Positions 41,496 through 51,868 of a stretch of 64,000 bases of DNA are shown here, in pieces. Origin of the DNA: Maribacter stanieri (GTDB taxonomy: Bacteria; Bacteroidota; Bacteroidia; Flavobacteriales; Flavobacteriaceae); NCBI RefSeq assembly GCF_900112245.1, contig NZ_FOYX01000001.1, positions 2,219,856 through 2,283,855 on the forward strand. The letters are read 5' to 3'. A model generated the notes under the pieces. That model was not told where the DNA came from, searched no databases, and saw only the letters and a list, made by a program, of their open reading frames with translations. Both the position numbers and the translations under genes were made by a program. Numbering within the stretch: the stretch's first letter is position 1; each line of letters opens with the position of its first letter.

Positions 41496-43084
41496 TTTTT
41501 AACACCTGGCTGCTTTATAGTATAATTCCTTTTAGCTTTTGCCTCGTCTACCTGGCGTTTTACGTCAGCTAATAGGGCTTTGGAGTCATAAACAATTCCA
41601 TCCTTTATAGTATATTTTATACCACCAACACGAACCACCTCGTTATCCTCGGTAAGTTTAATAGCTCCCGTACCATATAATACTTTAAGATTTTGTAGCG
41701 GATTTTCTTCTACTACGACAAAATCTGCCAATTTCCCGATAGTGACAGATCCTAATTTGTCATCCATACCTAATGCTTCAGCACCATTTAATGTGGCAGA
41801 TTGTATTATTTCTAATGGATGAAAGCCTGCTTCACGCATTAGTTCTAGTTCTCGTATATAAGCAAAGCCATAAAGTTGGAAAATGAATCCAGAATCTGAC
41901 CCTGTAGTCACTCTACCACCTCTGTTTTTATATTCATTAATAAAGGTCATCCACAGTTTATAATTATTTCTCCATTCCACTTCTTGTTCGGTACCCCAAT
42001 CATGCCAATATGACCCATGTGATATCTTACTAGGCTGGTAAAATTCCCAAAGAGAAGGTAATGTATAATCTTCATGCCATTCTGCACGTCTGGCACGTTG
42101 TAAATCTCTACTTGCCTCATAAATATTAAAAGTAGGATCCATAGTAAAATCTAATGCAATCAACTCATTCATTACATTGTTCCAATGTTCAGAGTAAGGT
42201 TCTGCTGCCTGCGCCCATAATTTACCTGCATTTTCAAAACGATGTTGCTCATTTTGGTAATTATAATCTAAAGGAAAATCTTGTACTGTACGGTCTTCAA
42301 ATAAAGCTTCTGGTAGTCCGTACCAATGTTCCATAGAGGTTAGCCCTGCTCTTGCAGAGTGCAGTACATTCCATCTTGCAACACTCATTTGCGCATGATG
42401 ACAGGCTGAACCTAAGCCCAATTTTTTGTTTTCATCTAATGCTGCTTCCATAATCGCAGGTTCGGCACCAAAGAACTTAATACCATCAGCTCCTTTTTTT
42501 GCATTAGCTCTTACCCATTCTCTTGCTTGCTCTGTAGTGGAAATCGGAATGTCGTTTAAAGGGTTGAATGATTTACTAGTTTGCCCAAATGCGGTGTATG
42601 AAATAATGCGGGGAGCCGTTATTTCATTCTTTTCACTTTTATGTTTTAAATCTAAAGCAATATCAATACCTCTGCCAGCAACTTCACGTACCGTAGTAAC
42701 ACCATGTGCCATCCAAAGTTTAAAAACATAATCAGGGTCAGCTCCTTGTGAGTCACCACCCATGTGAGTATGCATATCTATAAAACCTGGCATTAAGTAC
42801 ATTCCTGTACAATCTAATTCTTTGCCTCCCGCTTTAAGTTGTGGTCTTTTGCTATCATCAATAGCTACACCGGGGTAACCAACAACCTTAACATCTTTAA
42901 TGATATTGTTTTCTACAACAATATCTATAGGACCTTGCGGTGGTGCTCCATTTCCATTTATGAGCATTACACCTCTAATTATCAATTGTGAATGTGGGCC
43001 ATCACCTTCTAAGGATTGCGATAATAAAGGTGTTGTCATTAAAAAGAAAATTCCTAATAGTAGCAGTGCTTTTATGTTTTTCAT
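41492..43084 (-). CDS. Secreted amidohydrolase (amidohydrolase_1 type)
   Basis: A 530-residue protein with a signal peptide (IKALLLLGIFFLMTTPLLSQ). The metal-dependent hydrolase fold is seen in YLMPGFIDMHTHMGG (first metal His pair), HGVTTVREVAG, GIKFFGAEP, a His-rich block ACHHAQMSV, TSMEHWYGLP, TTGSDSGF (final metal Asp) and the C-terminal SVTIGKLADFVVVEENPL. The usual carboxylated Lys may be the one in the GIKFF strand. The substrate is unknown; related periplasmic enzymes cut dipeptides or N-acyl amino acids. It lies 29 nt downstream of the M14 carboxypeptidase on the same strand, so peptide catabolism is a reasonable inference. Confidence 0.9.
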   Translation of the reverse strand: MKNIKALLLLGIFFLMTTPLLSQSLEGDGPHSQLIIRGVMLINGNGAPPQGPIDIVVENNIIKDVKVVGYPGVAIDDSKRPQLKAGGKELDCTGMYLMPGFIDMHTHMGGDSQGADPDYVFKLWMAHGVTTVREVAGRGIDIALDLKHKSEKNEITAPRIISYTAFGQTSKSFNPLNDIPISTTEQAREWVRANAKKGADGIKFFGAEPAIMEAALDENKKLGLGSACHHAQMSVARWNVLHSARAGLTSMEHWYGLPEALFEDRTVQDFPLDYNYQNEQHRFENAGKLWAQAAEPYSEHWNNVMNELIALDFTMDPTFNIYEASRDLQRARRAEWHEDYTLPSLWEFYQPSKISHGSYWHDWGTEQEVEWRNNYKLWMTFINEYKNRGGRVTTGSDSGFIFQLYGFAYIRELELMREAGFHPLEIIQSATLNGAEALGMDDKLGSVTIGKLADFVVVEENPLQNLKVLYGTGAIKLTEDNEVVRVGGIKYTIKDGIVYDSKALLADVKRQVDEAKAKRNYTIKQPGVKN

Positions 43085-43113
43085 TTTTCCGTATTAATTA
43101 GTAGAAATTAATG

Positions 43114-45633
43114 TTAGTCTTCTGAAGGTATTTTTATTTTATCTCCTAGAATAAGCGCATTTAGAAATAATCTATTGGTTCCATACCATGAACCTCTAAA
43201 ATTGGGGTTGTCCGCAAAAAGAACTACTCTGCCACTGCCCAATTTACTGACAATAAGAGATGCTGAATTTAATATGTTTTCTTGCATATTCTTCTCAGTA
43301 ATAAATCCGTCTATATGTGGTTTTTTAGAATATTTAGCAACTGTAGCATACGAGTTTTTACTAGGGGATAACCAAACCGAGTTATTTTTATAAACAGGAA
43401 TGTTACTGTCTCTATATCCATAAGCTAGCGGGTGGGTAATATCTAAATCAACGTTTAAAATAACTCCACCAAGACTTTCCTTTCCAATATTTTCACGTGC
43501 ATCTACATATGGTTTTCTCACAGCGATTTGGGTAGAATCTTTTTCCGTTTTGCTAAGTTTTTCTTTTACTAACTTTTTCTCAACAGCCCATTTGCTAGCA
43601 GTACCTATTGTAATAAGAGTGTTACCCTTACTGGTCCAATCTTTAATTTTAGACATTTGTTTCTCGTTAAGGTTATATTTTCCAGAAACCATAACCATGG
43701 TGTTGTATTTGTCTAAACTTACCTTGTTGAAATTACGCATTGGTATTTTAGTTATAGGCATGTGAACACGAGTATCTAGCAAATGCCAAACTTCCCCTGC
43801 TTCATAAGAACTTACGCCATCGCCAATCAACATTACAGCCCTTGTTTTTTTAATTGGTGAAATATTGCCGCTACCTAAATCTACACCTTCTAAACTAAGA
43901 CCAGAATCTACTGCGTAAATAGGCACTTCGAATTTTTCTTGTGCTTCTTTAATACTTTTGTACACTGAAGCTGCATCTTCTTTTTGTAGGCTAACAGGAA
44001 CTAAGACAGCACCATAATTAAACTTTTTGGTGTCGTTTTTGGTTTTTATGCTGAATAGCTTAGCTGCAGAAGAAGCTACAATGCCTTTTTTCTGTAAATA
44101 CACAAGAGCAGCAGGGGCATTATAATCATCCCAGTCCATAACATAGGCATAATTAGATTTTTGAACCGGACTTATAGATATCAAGTTTTTTGTTTCAGTA
44201 ATTTTATCGCCAAGGTTAAGTGTGTTTACCGACTTGTATTTCATATTATAGAAGTTAGCAACCGACCATGCAGAAGCATCATAATAAACACTATCTCTAT
44301 ACTTCTCATACGTTTCAAACATCGTTTGTACCATTCTGTATTGAGGCTGTTGTGTCGGTACCGTAAATGAGTCTCCAGAACGATAAACGTCTATTTTATG
44401 TAGCAATAACTTATCTATAAATGCTTTTGTTCTGTTTTTGTCATGAACATCACCAAAAGTATAGCCTTTAACTTTACTTTTAGCAGCGTTGGTTAAGGCA
44501 CTTTTAAAGAATTTCTGCTGATACTTACGCATATATTCTTTGTTGTTAACTGCAGTTTTTACCGTTGTTATCCCAGAAACGTATTGGTTTCTAATAGTAA
44601 AAGCGAACGTTATTTCTCCAAATGCTGTAGTTTGTCTATGACCTCTAGAACTGGCTTGCTCGAATAATAATCCAAGACCACCTTGTAGGTCAGGGTATGA
44701 AGATCCATAACCAGGGTAGGTGCCATCAAAAACTTCTTTGGTGAAGTAAAGAGATCCAATACTATCTAAACTCTTAGAAAATGCATTACCAAAAAGGGTA
44801 TTTAAATCTTCATAATTCTCTTTAGGCATGATAGGATCATATGAGGCATTTGTTTTCATTGGTTCAAAGAAATAGGTACTTTGCGTACCCATTTCATGAA
44901 AATCTGTAACGACATTTGGGTACCATTGGTGGTACCAATTTAATTTTCCTCTACTCTCTGGGTTAATTGCTAATAACCAATCTCTGTTGAGGTCAAACCA
45001 ATAATGGTTTGTTCTTCCCATTGGCCAGTATTCATTATGTTCAACATCTTGTGGGTCTGCAACTTCTGGATTTCCTTGGTATGTGTTTGCCCATTGTGTG
45101 TGTCTGTCTCGACCATCAGGATTAATGGTTGGGTCAATAAAGATTACAGCGTTCTTTAAGTAATTTAATATTTCAGGATTTTCTGAAGCCGCAAATGTAT
45201 AGGCTGTAAGTAATGCCGCTTCTGAACTAGAAGGTTCATTACCATGTACATTGTATGCTAGATTAATGAAGATTGGAACGTCACCATAATTGGAAACTGA
45301 TTTTTTAGGGTCTGTAAAAGCTAAATGTTCCTCTTTTAGTTGATCTAGGTTGCTTAGATTTTCTGGAGCGGTAATGGTTAACATAACTAATTTACGTCCC
45401 TCATGTGTTCTGCCATACTCTGCTATCGATGCCCTGTCTGAGACTTCAGCTAGTTTTTCAAGATAAGCCACAATTAGATCGTGTCTTGTATGGTGTTCAC
45501 CTATACCGTAACCCAAAAATGCTTCAGGAGATGGTATTTCGGAATTGAAAGGTTGAAATTTTTGGTAGAAATAATCTTGTGCCGAAATGGTAGTTCCATA
45601 AAGGACTACCAATAGTAGTAATTTTTTGATCAT
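43114..45633 (-). CDS. Secreted M14-family zinc carboxypeptidase
   Basis: An 839-residue exported metallopeptidase. The signal is KKLLLLVVLYGTTISAQ. The M14 domain occupies about residues 40-370: zinc ligands His130 and Glu133 in YNVHGNEPSSSE, third ligand His246 in VTDFHEMGTQ, substrate-binding segment FIDPTINPDGRDRHTQW and the catalytic Glu in GLLFEQASSRG near residue 330. The C-terminal ~450 residues contain a glutamine amidotransferase-like Rossmann part (YNTMVMVSGKYNLNEKQMSK, HPLAYGYRDSNIPVY) of unknown use. It probably trims peptides in the periplasm or outside the cell and is first in an operon with the amidohydrolase. Confidence 0.92.
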   Translation of the reverse strand: MIKKLLLLVVLYGTTISAQDYFYQKFQPFNSEIPSPEAFLGYGIGEHHTRHDLIVAYLEKLAEVSDRASIAEYGRTHEGRKLVMLTITAPENLSNLDQLKEEHLAFTDPKKSVSNYGDVPIFINLAYNVHGNEPSSSEAALLTAYTFAASENPEILNYLKNAVIFIDPTINPDGRDRHTQWANTYQGNPEVADPQDVEHNEYWPMGRTNHYWFDLNRDWLLAINPESRGKLNWYHQWYPNVVTDFHEMGTQSTYFFEPMKTNASYDPIMPKENYEDLNTLFGNAFSKSLDSIGSLYFTKEVFDGTYPGYGSSYPDLQGGLGLLFEQASSRGHRQTTAFGEITFAFTIRNQYVSGITTVKTAVNNKEYMRKYQQKFFKSALTNAAKSKVKGYTFGDVHDKNRTKAFIDKLLLHKIDVYRSGDSFTVPTQQPQYRMVQTMFETYEKYRDSVYYDASAWSVANFYNMKYKSVNTLNLGDKITETKNLISISPVQKSNYAYVMDWDDYNAPAALVYLQKKGIVASSAAKLFSIKTKNDTKKFNYGAVLVPVSLQKEDAASVYKSIKEAQEKFEVPIYAVDSGLSLEGVDLGSGNISPIKKTRAVMLIGDGVSSYEAGEVWHLLDTRVHMPITKIPMRNFNKVSLDKYNTMVMVSGKYNLNEKQMSKIKDWTSKGNTLITIGTASKWAVEKKLVKEKLSKTEKDSTQIAVRKPYVDARENIGKESLGGVILNVDLDITHPLAYGYRDSNIPVYKNNSVWLSPSKNSYATVAKYSKKPHIDGFITEKNMQENILNSASLIVSKLGSGRVVLFADNPNFRGSWYGTNRLFLNALILGDKIKIPSED

Positions 45634-45747
45634 TAAGCGCGGTTTGAAAGTTAGTCGCTTAAATATAGGTATTAGTATAAAGATTTGCTAGCATTACTAT
45701 GGTTCACTAAACATTATTGCGTTAGTGATAAAAATTGATAAGTGATT

Positions 45748-46968
45748 TTATAGTGTTGGCGATAACTGCTGCTTAATTTCCTGAAATTTTATTATATAAT
45801 TGGTACCTTTTTTAGAAGGGTCGCGGACGATAGTACCTTTTAATTGACGAGTTAGGTTGTGTATTAATTTTAAACCTAGTGATTTGGTGTTTTTGTAATT
45901 GATTGTTTCAGGAAAACCAATACCGTTGTCGCCAATTTCTAAAACATAGCAATGTTCTATTGTAGTGTCTTTTTGAAGTTTAATATTTATTTCACCTTCA
46001 TCATCACTTTCAATCCCATATTTTAAAGCATTGGTTAAGGTTTCATTTATTAACAAACCTAATGGAATAGCGGTATCTATGCCCAGTTTAATATCTGGTA
46101 TATCAATTTTTAAATCGACATTATTATCGTTTCCTTTTATGGATCTAATTAAATACTCACTTAATTCTTTTACATAATCCTTATATTCAATATGGCTGAT
46201 ATCACTGCGCATATAGAGCATTTCATGAACCATAGCCATGGCAATAACCCTATTTTGTGTGCTTTTAAGAAGTCCTTTCATTGGGCCCGCTTCTATATTA
46301 CGAGATTGAAGGCTTAACAAACTAGATACAGTTTGTAAATTGTTTTTTACTCGGTGGTGTACTTCTTTAAGCAGATTTTCTTTTTCATGTACTTGGTTGG
46401 CTAAAGCTTTTTTTGAACTATATAACGCATTATAGGTTTTTAATAAGCTTTTTCCGAATGTATTACCTAAAACGAAAACTGAAAATAAGATGCTTACAAG
46501 ACTAAAAATTGCAGCAGATTCCTCAGGGACTACATTGTATGTAAAACTAAGTTCAGGTATAGATTGCGTAAAAACTGCAATAATAATTACAAAAATAACA
46601 TTCAAGTATATTCTGCCATATCTGATACTATTTATGAAACCTCCAAAAGCAATTAGCGGAATCATGAATATAAACGGGCTATAAATTCCACCACTGTATA
46701 AGGTAACGATGGTTGCGCATATTATACCTATAATAGAAGAGAAATTAAAAGTGGGTAATATATTTTTATGGACTTTGAAATATAATAAATTGACAATATT
46801 TAATAATGAAAAGCCAATAAGTACAAACGGAATTACATGGGTTATCTTTAATATAAAATAGCACAATATCCCAAATAGGAATGCAATAATGCTTGTGGTA
46901 TAATTTACCCTTAAGAAAAGTTTGGTTTTATCCTGAAGACGTTCATTGTCAATGGTAAATCCGGGCAT
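45748..46968 (-). CDS. Membrane histidine kinase, HisKA_2 type
   Basis: A 406-residue kinase. Six hydrophobic segments fill residues ~25-175 (TTSIIAFLFGILCYFILKI, IGIICATIVTLYSGGIYSPF, YLNVIFVIIIAVFTQSIP and others), an integral membrane sensor. A short coiled coil leads to KEVHHRVKNNLQTVSSLLSL, the HisKA_2 H-box with His204 as likely phosphosite. The ATPase part has PLGLLINETLTNALKYG, IGDNGIGFP and SLGLKLIHNLTRQLKG. HisKA_2 kinases often pair with receivers or ANTAR regulators; no response regulator is adjacent. It may serve one of the orphan receivers in this window (for example 16954), which is a guess. Confidence 0.92.
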   Translation of the reverse strand: MPGFTIDNERLQDKTKLFLRVNYTTSIIAFLFGILCYFILKITHVIPFVLIGFSLLNIVNLLYFKVHKNILPTFNFSSIIGIICATIVTLYSGGIYSPFIFMIPLIAFGGFINSIRYGRIYLNVIFVIIIAVFTQSIPELSFTYNVVPEESAAIFSLVSILFSVFVLGNTFGKSLLKTYNALYSSKKALANQVHEKENLLKEVHHRVKNNLQTVSSLLSLQSRNIEAGPMKGLLKSTQNRVIAMAMVHEMLYMRSDISHIEYKDYVKELSEYLIRSIKGNDNNVDLKIDIPDIKLGIDTAIPLGLLINETLTNALKYGIESDDEGEINIKLQKDTTIEHCYVLEIGDNGIGFPETINYKNTKSLGLKLIHNLTRQLKGTIVRDPSKKGTNYIIKFQEIKQQLSPTL

Positions 46969-47283
46969 AGAAATTATTTATGTACTAGAAACATACGAAT
47001 TACGTAATGTAAATCTAATTATGTTTTTATCATTATGCTAGTTTTTTCTGACTTAGTGTATTAAAAACACCAAAAAATTTTCTGAATAACACATTTTTTT
47101 TGCCTAAAAATTGGTTAAAAATGTTGAATTAATTGTTAATGTCCGTTTTTCATGAATTATTAGAAATATGATTACAATATTTATGCTTCGTCTATATTGT
47201 TTAGTAATAGCTGGTTAAGTATTTGTAAATAAAAAAGGCATCCATTTGGATGCCTTTTTTATTAAAACTTTTTTCTATTGAAT
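46969..47283. other. Intergenic region, 315 bp, between secA and the HisKA_2 kinase gene
   Basis: AT-rich, non-coding. It contains the secA terminator (47231-47260) and a small palindrome TTACGTAA near 47000. I see no gene or RNA in the rest. Confidence 0.6.
47231..47260. terminator. Strong terminator downstream of secA
   Basis: A 13-bp perfect stem AAAAAAGGCATCC / GGATGCCTTTTTT with a 4-nt loop, with A and T runs usable on both strands; it ends secA transcription, 24 nt past the stop. Confidence 0.92.
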
Positions 47284-50200
47284 TTAGTCTTGAGTCAAAA
47301 CCCAACTTCCGTTTTGTAAAAGTGGTTCTGCTTGTTTAAACTTTACCGTTTTACTTTCTCCACTCATTACATTTTTAATAGTAACACGTTCATTACGACC
47401 TATTTTTGGTTGTTCTCTAGTTATAGTTTCAGTAACAGCAGGACGTTCAGCCTGATTTTGACTTACAGCTCTACTACGTGCCGCTAATTCATCACTATTT
47501 GGAATTTCCTCTTTTGTCGTCTGTAAATTTTCTTTAGAGCGTTGAATGTTTCTTTCTTCTTGAATAGCGTTCGGATTCTCTGAAGGCAATTCTCCTTTGA
47601 ATAAGAAAGAAACAACATCTTTGTTTACTTTCTCTATCATTGATTTAAAAAGTTCAAATGCTTCAAACTTGTAAATAAGTAATGGATCTTTTTGTTCGTG
47701 TACCGCTAATTGAACCGATTGCTTTAACTCATCCATTTTACGAAGATGGGTTTTCCAAGAATCATCTATAATTGCTAATGAGATATTCTTTTCAAAATCA
47801 GTAATTAATTGCTTACCGTTACTATCATAAGCTTCTTGAAGGTTGGTAACAACATTCAAACTCTTAATACCATCGGTAAAAGGAACAACAATACGTTCAA
47901 AATTATTAGCGTTGTCTTCGTGTACTTTTTTAATTACAGGAAAAGCTGCTGCTGCATTACGCTCCATCTTATCATTGTAATAATCATATGCAGCTTTGTA
48001 GATTTTTCCGGTAATTTCTTGGGCAGACATGCTACCAAATTCAGCTTCATCGATTGGAGCTGTCATTGAGAAGTATTTAATCAACTCAAACTCAAAATTC
48101 TTAAAATCACTTGCAGCTTTATTACTTTCAACGATTACCTCGCAAGTATCGTAAACCATATTGGCAATATCAAGCTTTAAACGCTCGCCCTGTAAAGCAT
48201 GACGTCTTCTCTTGTATACAACTTCACGCTGTGCGTTCATTACATCATCATATTCCAATAGACGCTTACGTACACCAAAGTTATTCTCTTCAACTTTTTT
48301 CTGTGCACGCTCAATAGATTTGGTCATCATACTATGCTGAATAACTTCACCATCTTCCAAGCCCATTTTATCCATCATCTTAGCGACTCTGTCAGAACCA
48401 AATAAACGCATTAGGTTATCTTCTAAAGAAACATAGAATTGAGAGCTTCCTGGATCTCCTTGACGTCCAGAACGTCCACGTAACTGTCTATCTACACGAC
48501 GAGAATCATGTCTTTCCGTTCCAATAATTGCAAGACCACCAGCTTTCTTGACAGCTTCAGATAATTTAATATCCGTACCACGACCAGCCATGTTGGTTGC
48601 AATGGTTACCACACCTGCATTACCAGCTTCTGCAACAACGTCTGCTTCTTTTTTGTGAAGTTTTGCGTTCAATACATTATGAGGTACTTTACGTACACTC
48701 AATAATTTAGATAGCAATTCTGAGATTTCAACAGAAGTTGTACCTATAAGTACAGGTCTACCTGCTTGACTTATTTTGGTTACTTCTTCTATAATTGCGT
48801 TGTATTTCTCTCTCTTAGTCTTGTAAATTAAATCGTTTTTATCCTCTCTAGCAATAGGTCTGTTAGTTGGGATTTCCATAACATCTAACTTGTAGATTTC
48901 CCAAAACTCTCCAGCCTCTGTAACAGCAGTACCCGTCATACCCGCAAGTTTGCTGTACATTCTAAAGTAGTTTTGTAAAGTTACCGTTGCAAAAGTTTGC
49001 GTTAGAGCTTCGATTTTTACATTTTCTTTTGCTTCAATAGCTTGGTGTAAACCGTCAGAGTATCTACGACCGTCCATAATACGACCGGTTTGCTCATCAA
49101 CTATCATCACCTTATTATCCATAACAACATACTCGGTATCCTTTTCAAATAAGGTATAAGCCTTTAATAGTTGGCTCATAGTATGTATACGTTCGCTCTT
49201 TATAGTAAAATCTTTAAAAAGATCTTCTTTTAGTTCAGCTTCTTTCTCAATTTCAAGATTTTGACTTTCAATTTTAGCAATTTCCCCACCAATATCTGGC
49301 ATAACAAAGAAATCTCTGTTTTGCTCTCCAGAGATATAATCTACCCCTTTGTCGGTCAATTCTATCTGATTGTTCTTTTCATCGATAACGAAAAGTAAAT
49401 CTTCATCAACAACAGGCATTTCCCTGTTATTGTCTTGCATGTAGAAATTTTCAGTTTTTTGAAGTAATTGTTTTACTCCTTCTTCACTTAAAAATTTAAT
49501 TAATGCTTTATTCTTTGGAAGTCCACGGTATACACGTAATAAAAGGAAACCACCTTCTTTAGTATCACCCTCTGCAATTAATTTTTTAGCATCAGCTAAT
49601 ACGCCCGTTAAATGTTGACGTTGTTTTTTTACAATTTCATCAACCTTAGGTTTTAACTCATTGAATTCGTGACGATCACCTTCTGGTACTGGACCAGAAA
49701 TAATTAAAGGTGTACGAGCATCATCTACCAATACAGAATCTACCTCATCTACCATTGCATAATTATGTGGACGTTGCACCAAGTCTTTTGGTGTATGTGC
49801 CATATTATCTCTTAGGTAGTCAAACCCAAATTCATTATTCGTTCCGTATGTAATATCGGCATTGTATGCTGCGCGTCTACCATCAGAGTTTGGTCTGTGA
49901 TAATCAATACAGTCTACAGATAAACCATGAAATTGGAATATAGGTGCCATCCATGCACTATCCCTTTTTGCTAAATAATCGTTAACGGTAACCAAGTGCG
50001 CACCGTTACCAGTTAAGGCATTTAAATATAGAGGTAAGGTTGCAACTAAGGTCTTACCTTCTCCTGTATGCATCTCTGCAATTTTTCCTTGGTGCATGGC
50101 TATACCACCAATAAGCTGTACATCATAATGTACCATGTCCCAAGTAACTTCTTTACCTGCGGCGTTCCAAGAATTTTTCCAAATAGCATAAGAACCTTCT

Positions 50201-50646
50201 AGTGTAACGTAATCTTTGTCACCTGACAATGTTCTGTCATATTCAGAGGCTGTTACTTGTAAAGTTTCATTATTTGCAAATCGCTTAGCAGTTTCTTTAA
50301 CTACCGCAAATGCCTCTGGAAGTAATTTATTTAATGTCTCTTCAGAAATAGCGTAAGCTTCTTCTTTTAACTTATCTATTTCAGTGTAGATATCCTCATT
50401 CTTATCAATATCAGTAGAGTTCTTAACCTCTTCTTCTAAAGTTTTTATTTGATCGGTCTTTTCTTTAATAGAATCTTGAATAACTTTTTTAAACTCTATG
50501 GTTTTTTGCCTAAGATCATCATGACTAAGGCTTTCCAGTTTAGATTCGAATGACTTTATTTGGTCTACTAAAGGCTGTAATTCCTTTACATCTTTTTGTG
50601 ATTTATCACCAACGAATGCCTTTAGGATGGAATTAATGAAACTCAT
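47284..50646 (-). CDS. secA: Preprotein translocase ATPase SecA
   Basis: SecA drives export of unfolded proteins through SecYEG. The 1120-residue length is typical of Flavobacteriia, with an insert in NBD1. Motifs include Walker A in [31 protein letters not shown], Walker B-type [31 protein letters not shown] and [20 protein letters not shown]. The helical scaffold and wing domains follow. The C-terminus does not have the Cys-rich zinc/SecB-binding tail; a short tail that keeps GRN then reads [18 protein letters not shown]. It starts at the ATG at 50646 ([17 protein letters not shown]). Confidence 0.98.
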   Translation of the reverse strand: MSFINSILKAFVGDKSQKDVKELQPLVDQIKSFESKLESLSHDDLRQKTIEFKKVIQDSIKEKTDQIKTLEEEVKNSTDIDKNEDIYTEIDKLKEEAYAISEETLNKLLPEAFAVVKETAKRFANNETLQVTASEYDRTLSGDKDYVTLEGSYAIWKNSWNAAGKEVTWDMVHYDVQLIGGIAMHQGKIAEMHTGEGKTLVATLPLYLNALTGNGAHLVTVNDYLAKRDSAWMAPIFQFHGLSVDCIDYHRPNSDGRRAAYNADITYGTNNEFGFDYLRDNMAHTPKDLVQRPHNYAMVDEVDSVLVDDARTPLIISGPVPEGDRHEFNELKPKVDEIVKKQRQHLTGVLADAKKLIAEGDTKEGGFLLLRVYRGLPKNKALIKFLSEEGVKQLLQKTENFYMQDNNREMPVVDEDLLFVIDEKNNQIELTDKGVDYISGEQNRDFFVMPDIGGEIAKIESQNLEIEKEAELKEDLFKDFTIKSERIHTMSQLLKAYTLFEKDTEYVVMDNKVMIVDEQTGRIMDGRRYSDGLHQAIEAKENVKIEALTQTFATVTLQNYFRMYSKLAGMTGTAVTEAGEFWEIYKLDVMEIPTNRPIAREDKNDLIYKTKREKYNAIIEEVTKISQAGRPVLIGTTSVEISELLSKLLSVRKVPHNVLNAKLHKKEADVVAEAGNAGVVTIATNMAGRGTDIKLSEAVKKAGGLAIIGTERHDSRRVDRQLRGRSGRQGDPGSSQFYVSLEDNLMRLFGSDRVAKMMDKMGLEDGEVIQHSMMTKSIERAQKKVEENNFGVRKRLLEYDDVMNAQREVVYKRRRHALQGERLKLDIANMVYDTCEVIVESNKAASDFKNFEFELIKYFSMTAPIDEAEFGSMSAQEITGKIYKAAYDYYNDKMERNAAAAFPVIKKVHEDNANNFERIVVPFTDGIKSLNVVTNLQEAYDSNGKQLITDFEKNISLAIIDDSWKTHLRKMDELKQSVQLAVHEQKDPLLIYKFEAFELFKSMIEKVNKDVVSFLFKGELPSENPNAIQEERNIQRSKENLQTTKEEIPNSDELAARSRAVSQNQAERPAVTETITREQPKIGRNERVTIKNVMSGESKTVKFKQAEPLLQNGSWVLTQD

Positions 50647-50810
50647 AATATTATAAACTATTAGAATTGAAAATTCTTCACTATCAATTTAGTCAAGGGA
50701 CTTTCAAAATATTTTAGAATCGACAAATATGTTCGATGCTGTTTAAGAGCAAAAGGCATTCCAGTCTTGATTTTTATACTGATTTACCTAAGAACCTGCC
50801 AAAATTACAT

Positions 50811-50839
50811 AAAAAAAAAGCCTCCGAAGAGACTTTTTT
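50811..50839 (-). terminator. Terminator of the DUF2795 gene
   Basis: An imperfect stem AAAAAGCCTC / GAGACTTTTT with a CGAA-type 4-nt loop; on the reverse strand it is followed by nine T. It lies 22 nt past the stop codon at 50862. Confidence 0.75.
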
Positions 50840-50861
50840 GTAGTTATTATGATATCGAATA

Positions 50862-51086
50862 TTAATATTCGTCCTCGTTCCAGAGGTAGTCTTCTTCCGT
50901 TGGATAGTCAGGCCAGATCTCTTCGATAGATTCATATATTTCGCCACCTTCTTCTTCCATAGATTGTAAATTTTCTACGACTTCAAGAGGGGCTCCAGTT
51001 CTGATGGAGTAATCTATTAACTCATCTTTACTTGCCGGCCAAGGTGCATCACTTAAATAAGATGCTAATTCTAATGTCCAATACAT
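50862..51086 (-). CDS. DUF2795 family protein
   Basis: A 74-residue soluble, acidic protein. The N-terminal ~45 residues (WTLELASYLSDAPWPASKDE, LIDYSIRTGAPLEVVENLQS) match the DUF2795 helical domain, which I know as a short conserved protein beside secA and the cobalamin adenosyltransferase gene in Bacteroidota. The C-terminal tail is rich in Glu, Tyr and Trp (EEIWPDYPTEEDYLWNEDEY). Function unknown. It has a near-ideal promoter (TTTG, 18-nt spacer, TACTTTTG) and its own terminator, so it is a monocistronic, probably well expressed gene. Confidence 0.9.
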   Translation of the reverse strand: MYWTLELASYLSDAPWPASKDELIDYSIRTGAPLEVVENLQSMEEEGGEIYESIEEIWPDYPTEEDYLWNEDEY

Positions 51087-51112
51087 AGTAATTGTTTGAT
51101 TTTAATTTTTTG

Positions 51113-51142
51113 CAAAAGTAATTTTTAAATTGAGACAGCAAA
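51113..51142 (-). promoter_or_regulatory. Full Bacteroidota promoter for the DUF2795 gene
   Basis: On the reverse strand: -33 TTTG at 51142-51139, 18-nt spacer, -7 TACTTTTG at 51120-51113. It is the best consensus match in the window, 26 nt upstream of the ATG. Confidence 0.7.
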
Positions 51143-51219
51143 GAAATTAGTGATAAATTTCATTCTTATCACTGATTTTTTTGCATTTATTAATTGATAA
51201 CGAATAAATTACAGATTTA

Positions 51220-51795
51220 TTAGTCCTTTTTTTTAGGAACCCATTTTATTTCCTTCGCTTGTAAATCATATGACAACTTCCGTGCCAATACAAAAAGGTA
51301 ATCTGAAAGTCTATTTATAAAAGATAGCACATTTTTATCAAAAGGTTCACTTTGATATAACAGAGTAGAGATGCGTTCTGCTCTTCTACAAACTGTTCTA
51401 GCTATATGACAGTATGACACTGTTGTGTGACCTCCAGGTAATATGAAATGCGTCATTTGAGGTAATTGTCCATCCATTTGGTCAATGGAGGTCTCTAAAA
51501 ATTCAATTTCTGTAGTTCCTACTTTAGTGATTTTTAATCGCTCTTTACCATTTTTTAGAACTTCTTTTTCTGGATCGGTGGCTAAAATTGCGCCTACGGT
51601 AAATAAATGCTCTTGTATAGTAATTAATTGTTGTCGGTAGATTGGGTCTATTTTTTGATCTCTAATAAGTCCTAACCAAGAATTTAGTTCATCTACAGTT
51701 CCGTAACTATCTATACGAATATGATGTTTAGCGACGCGTGTGCCACCAAAAAGTCCGGTAGTGCCATCGTCTCCTGTTTTAGTATATATTTTCAT
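51220..51795 (-). CDS. pduO: Cob(I)alamin adenosyltransferase, PduO type
   Basis: A 191-residue enzyme that transfers the 5'-deoxyadenosyl group of ATP to cob(I)alamin, giving adenosylcobalamin. The N-terminus KIYTKTGDDGTTGLFGG is the ATP-binding motif; SYGTVDELNSWLGLIRD, HTTVSYCHIARTVCRRAERI and FINRLSDYLFVLAR are the other conserved blocks (the Arg and Asp residues in the last two line the active site). It would supply cofactor to methylmalonyl-CoA mutase, for which the chaperone meaB is at 23478. It is not of the CobA/BtuR type. Strand and spacing suggest a single gene. Confidence 0.95.
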   Translation of the reverse strand: MKIYTKTGDDGTTGLFGGTRVAKHHIRIDSYGTVDELNSWLGLIRDQKIDPIYRQQLITIQEHLFTVGAILATDPEKEVLKNGKERLKITKVGTTEIEFLETSIDQMDGQLPQMTHFILPGGHTTVSYCHIARTVCRRAERISTLLYQSEPFDKNVLSFINRLSDYLFVLARKLSYDLQAKEIKWVPKKKD

Positions 51796-51868
51796 TTTGC
51801 TGAATAAGAAAGTGGTGGTGTAGGGGAGTTATGCTTTAAAAAAGAATTTGCAATATGAATTTAATATT

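Noticed and set aside
47000..47030. TTACGTAA palindrome near secA as a regulator site
   Set aside because: A single 8-bp palindrome in AT-rich sequence is expected by chance; no second copy was noted at a comparable position.
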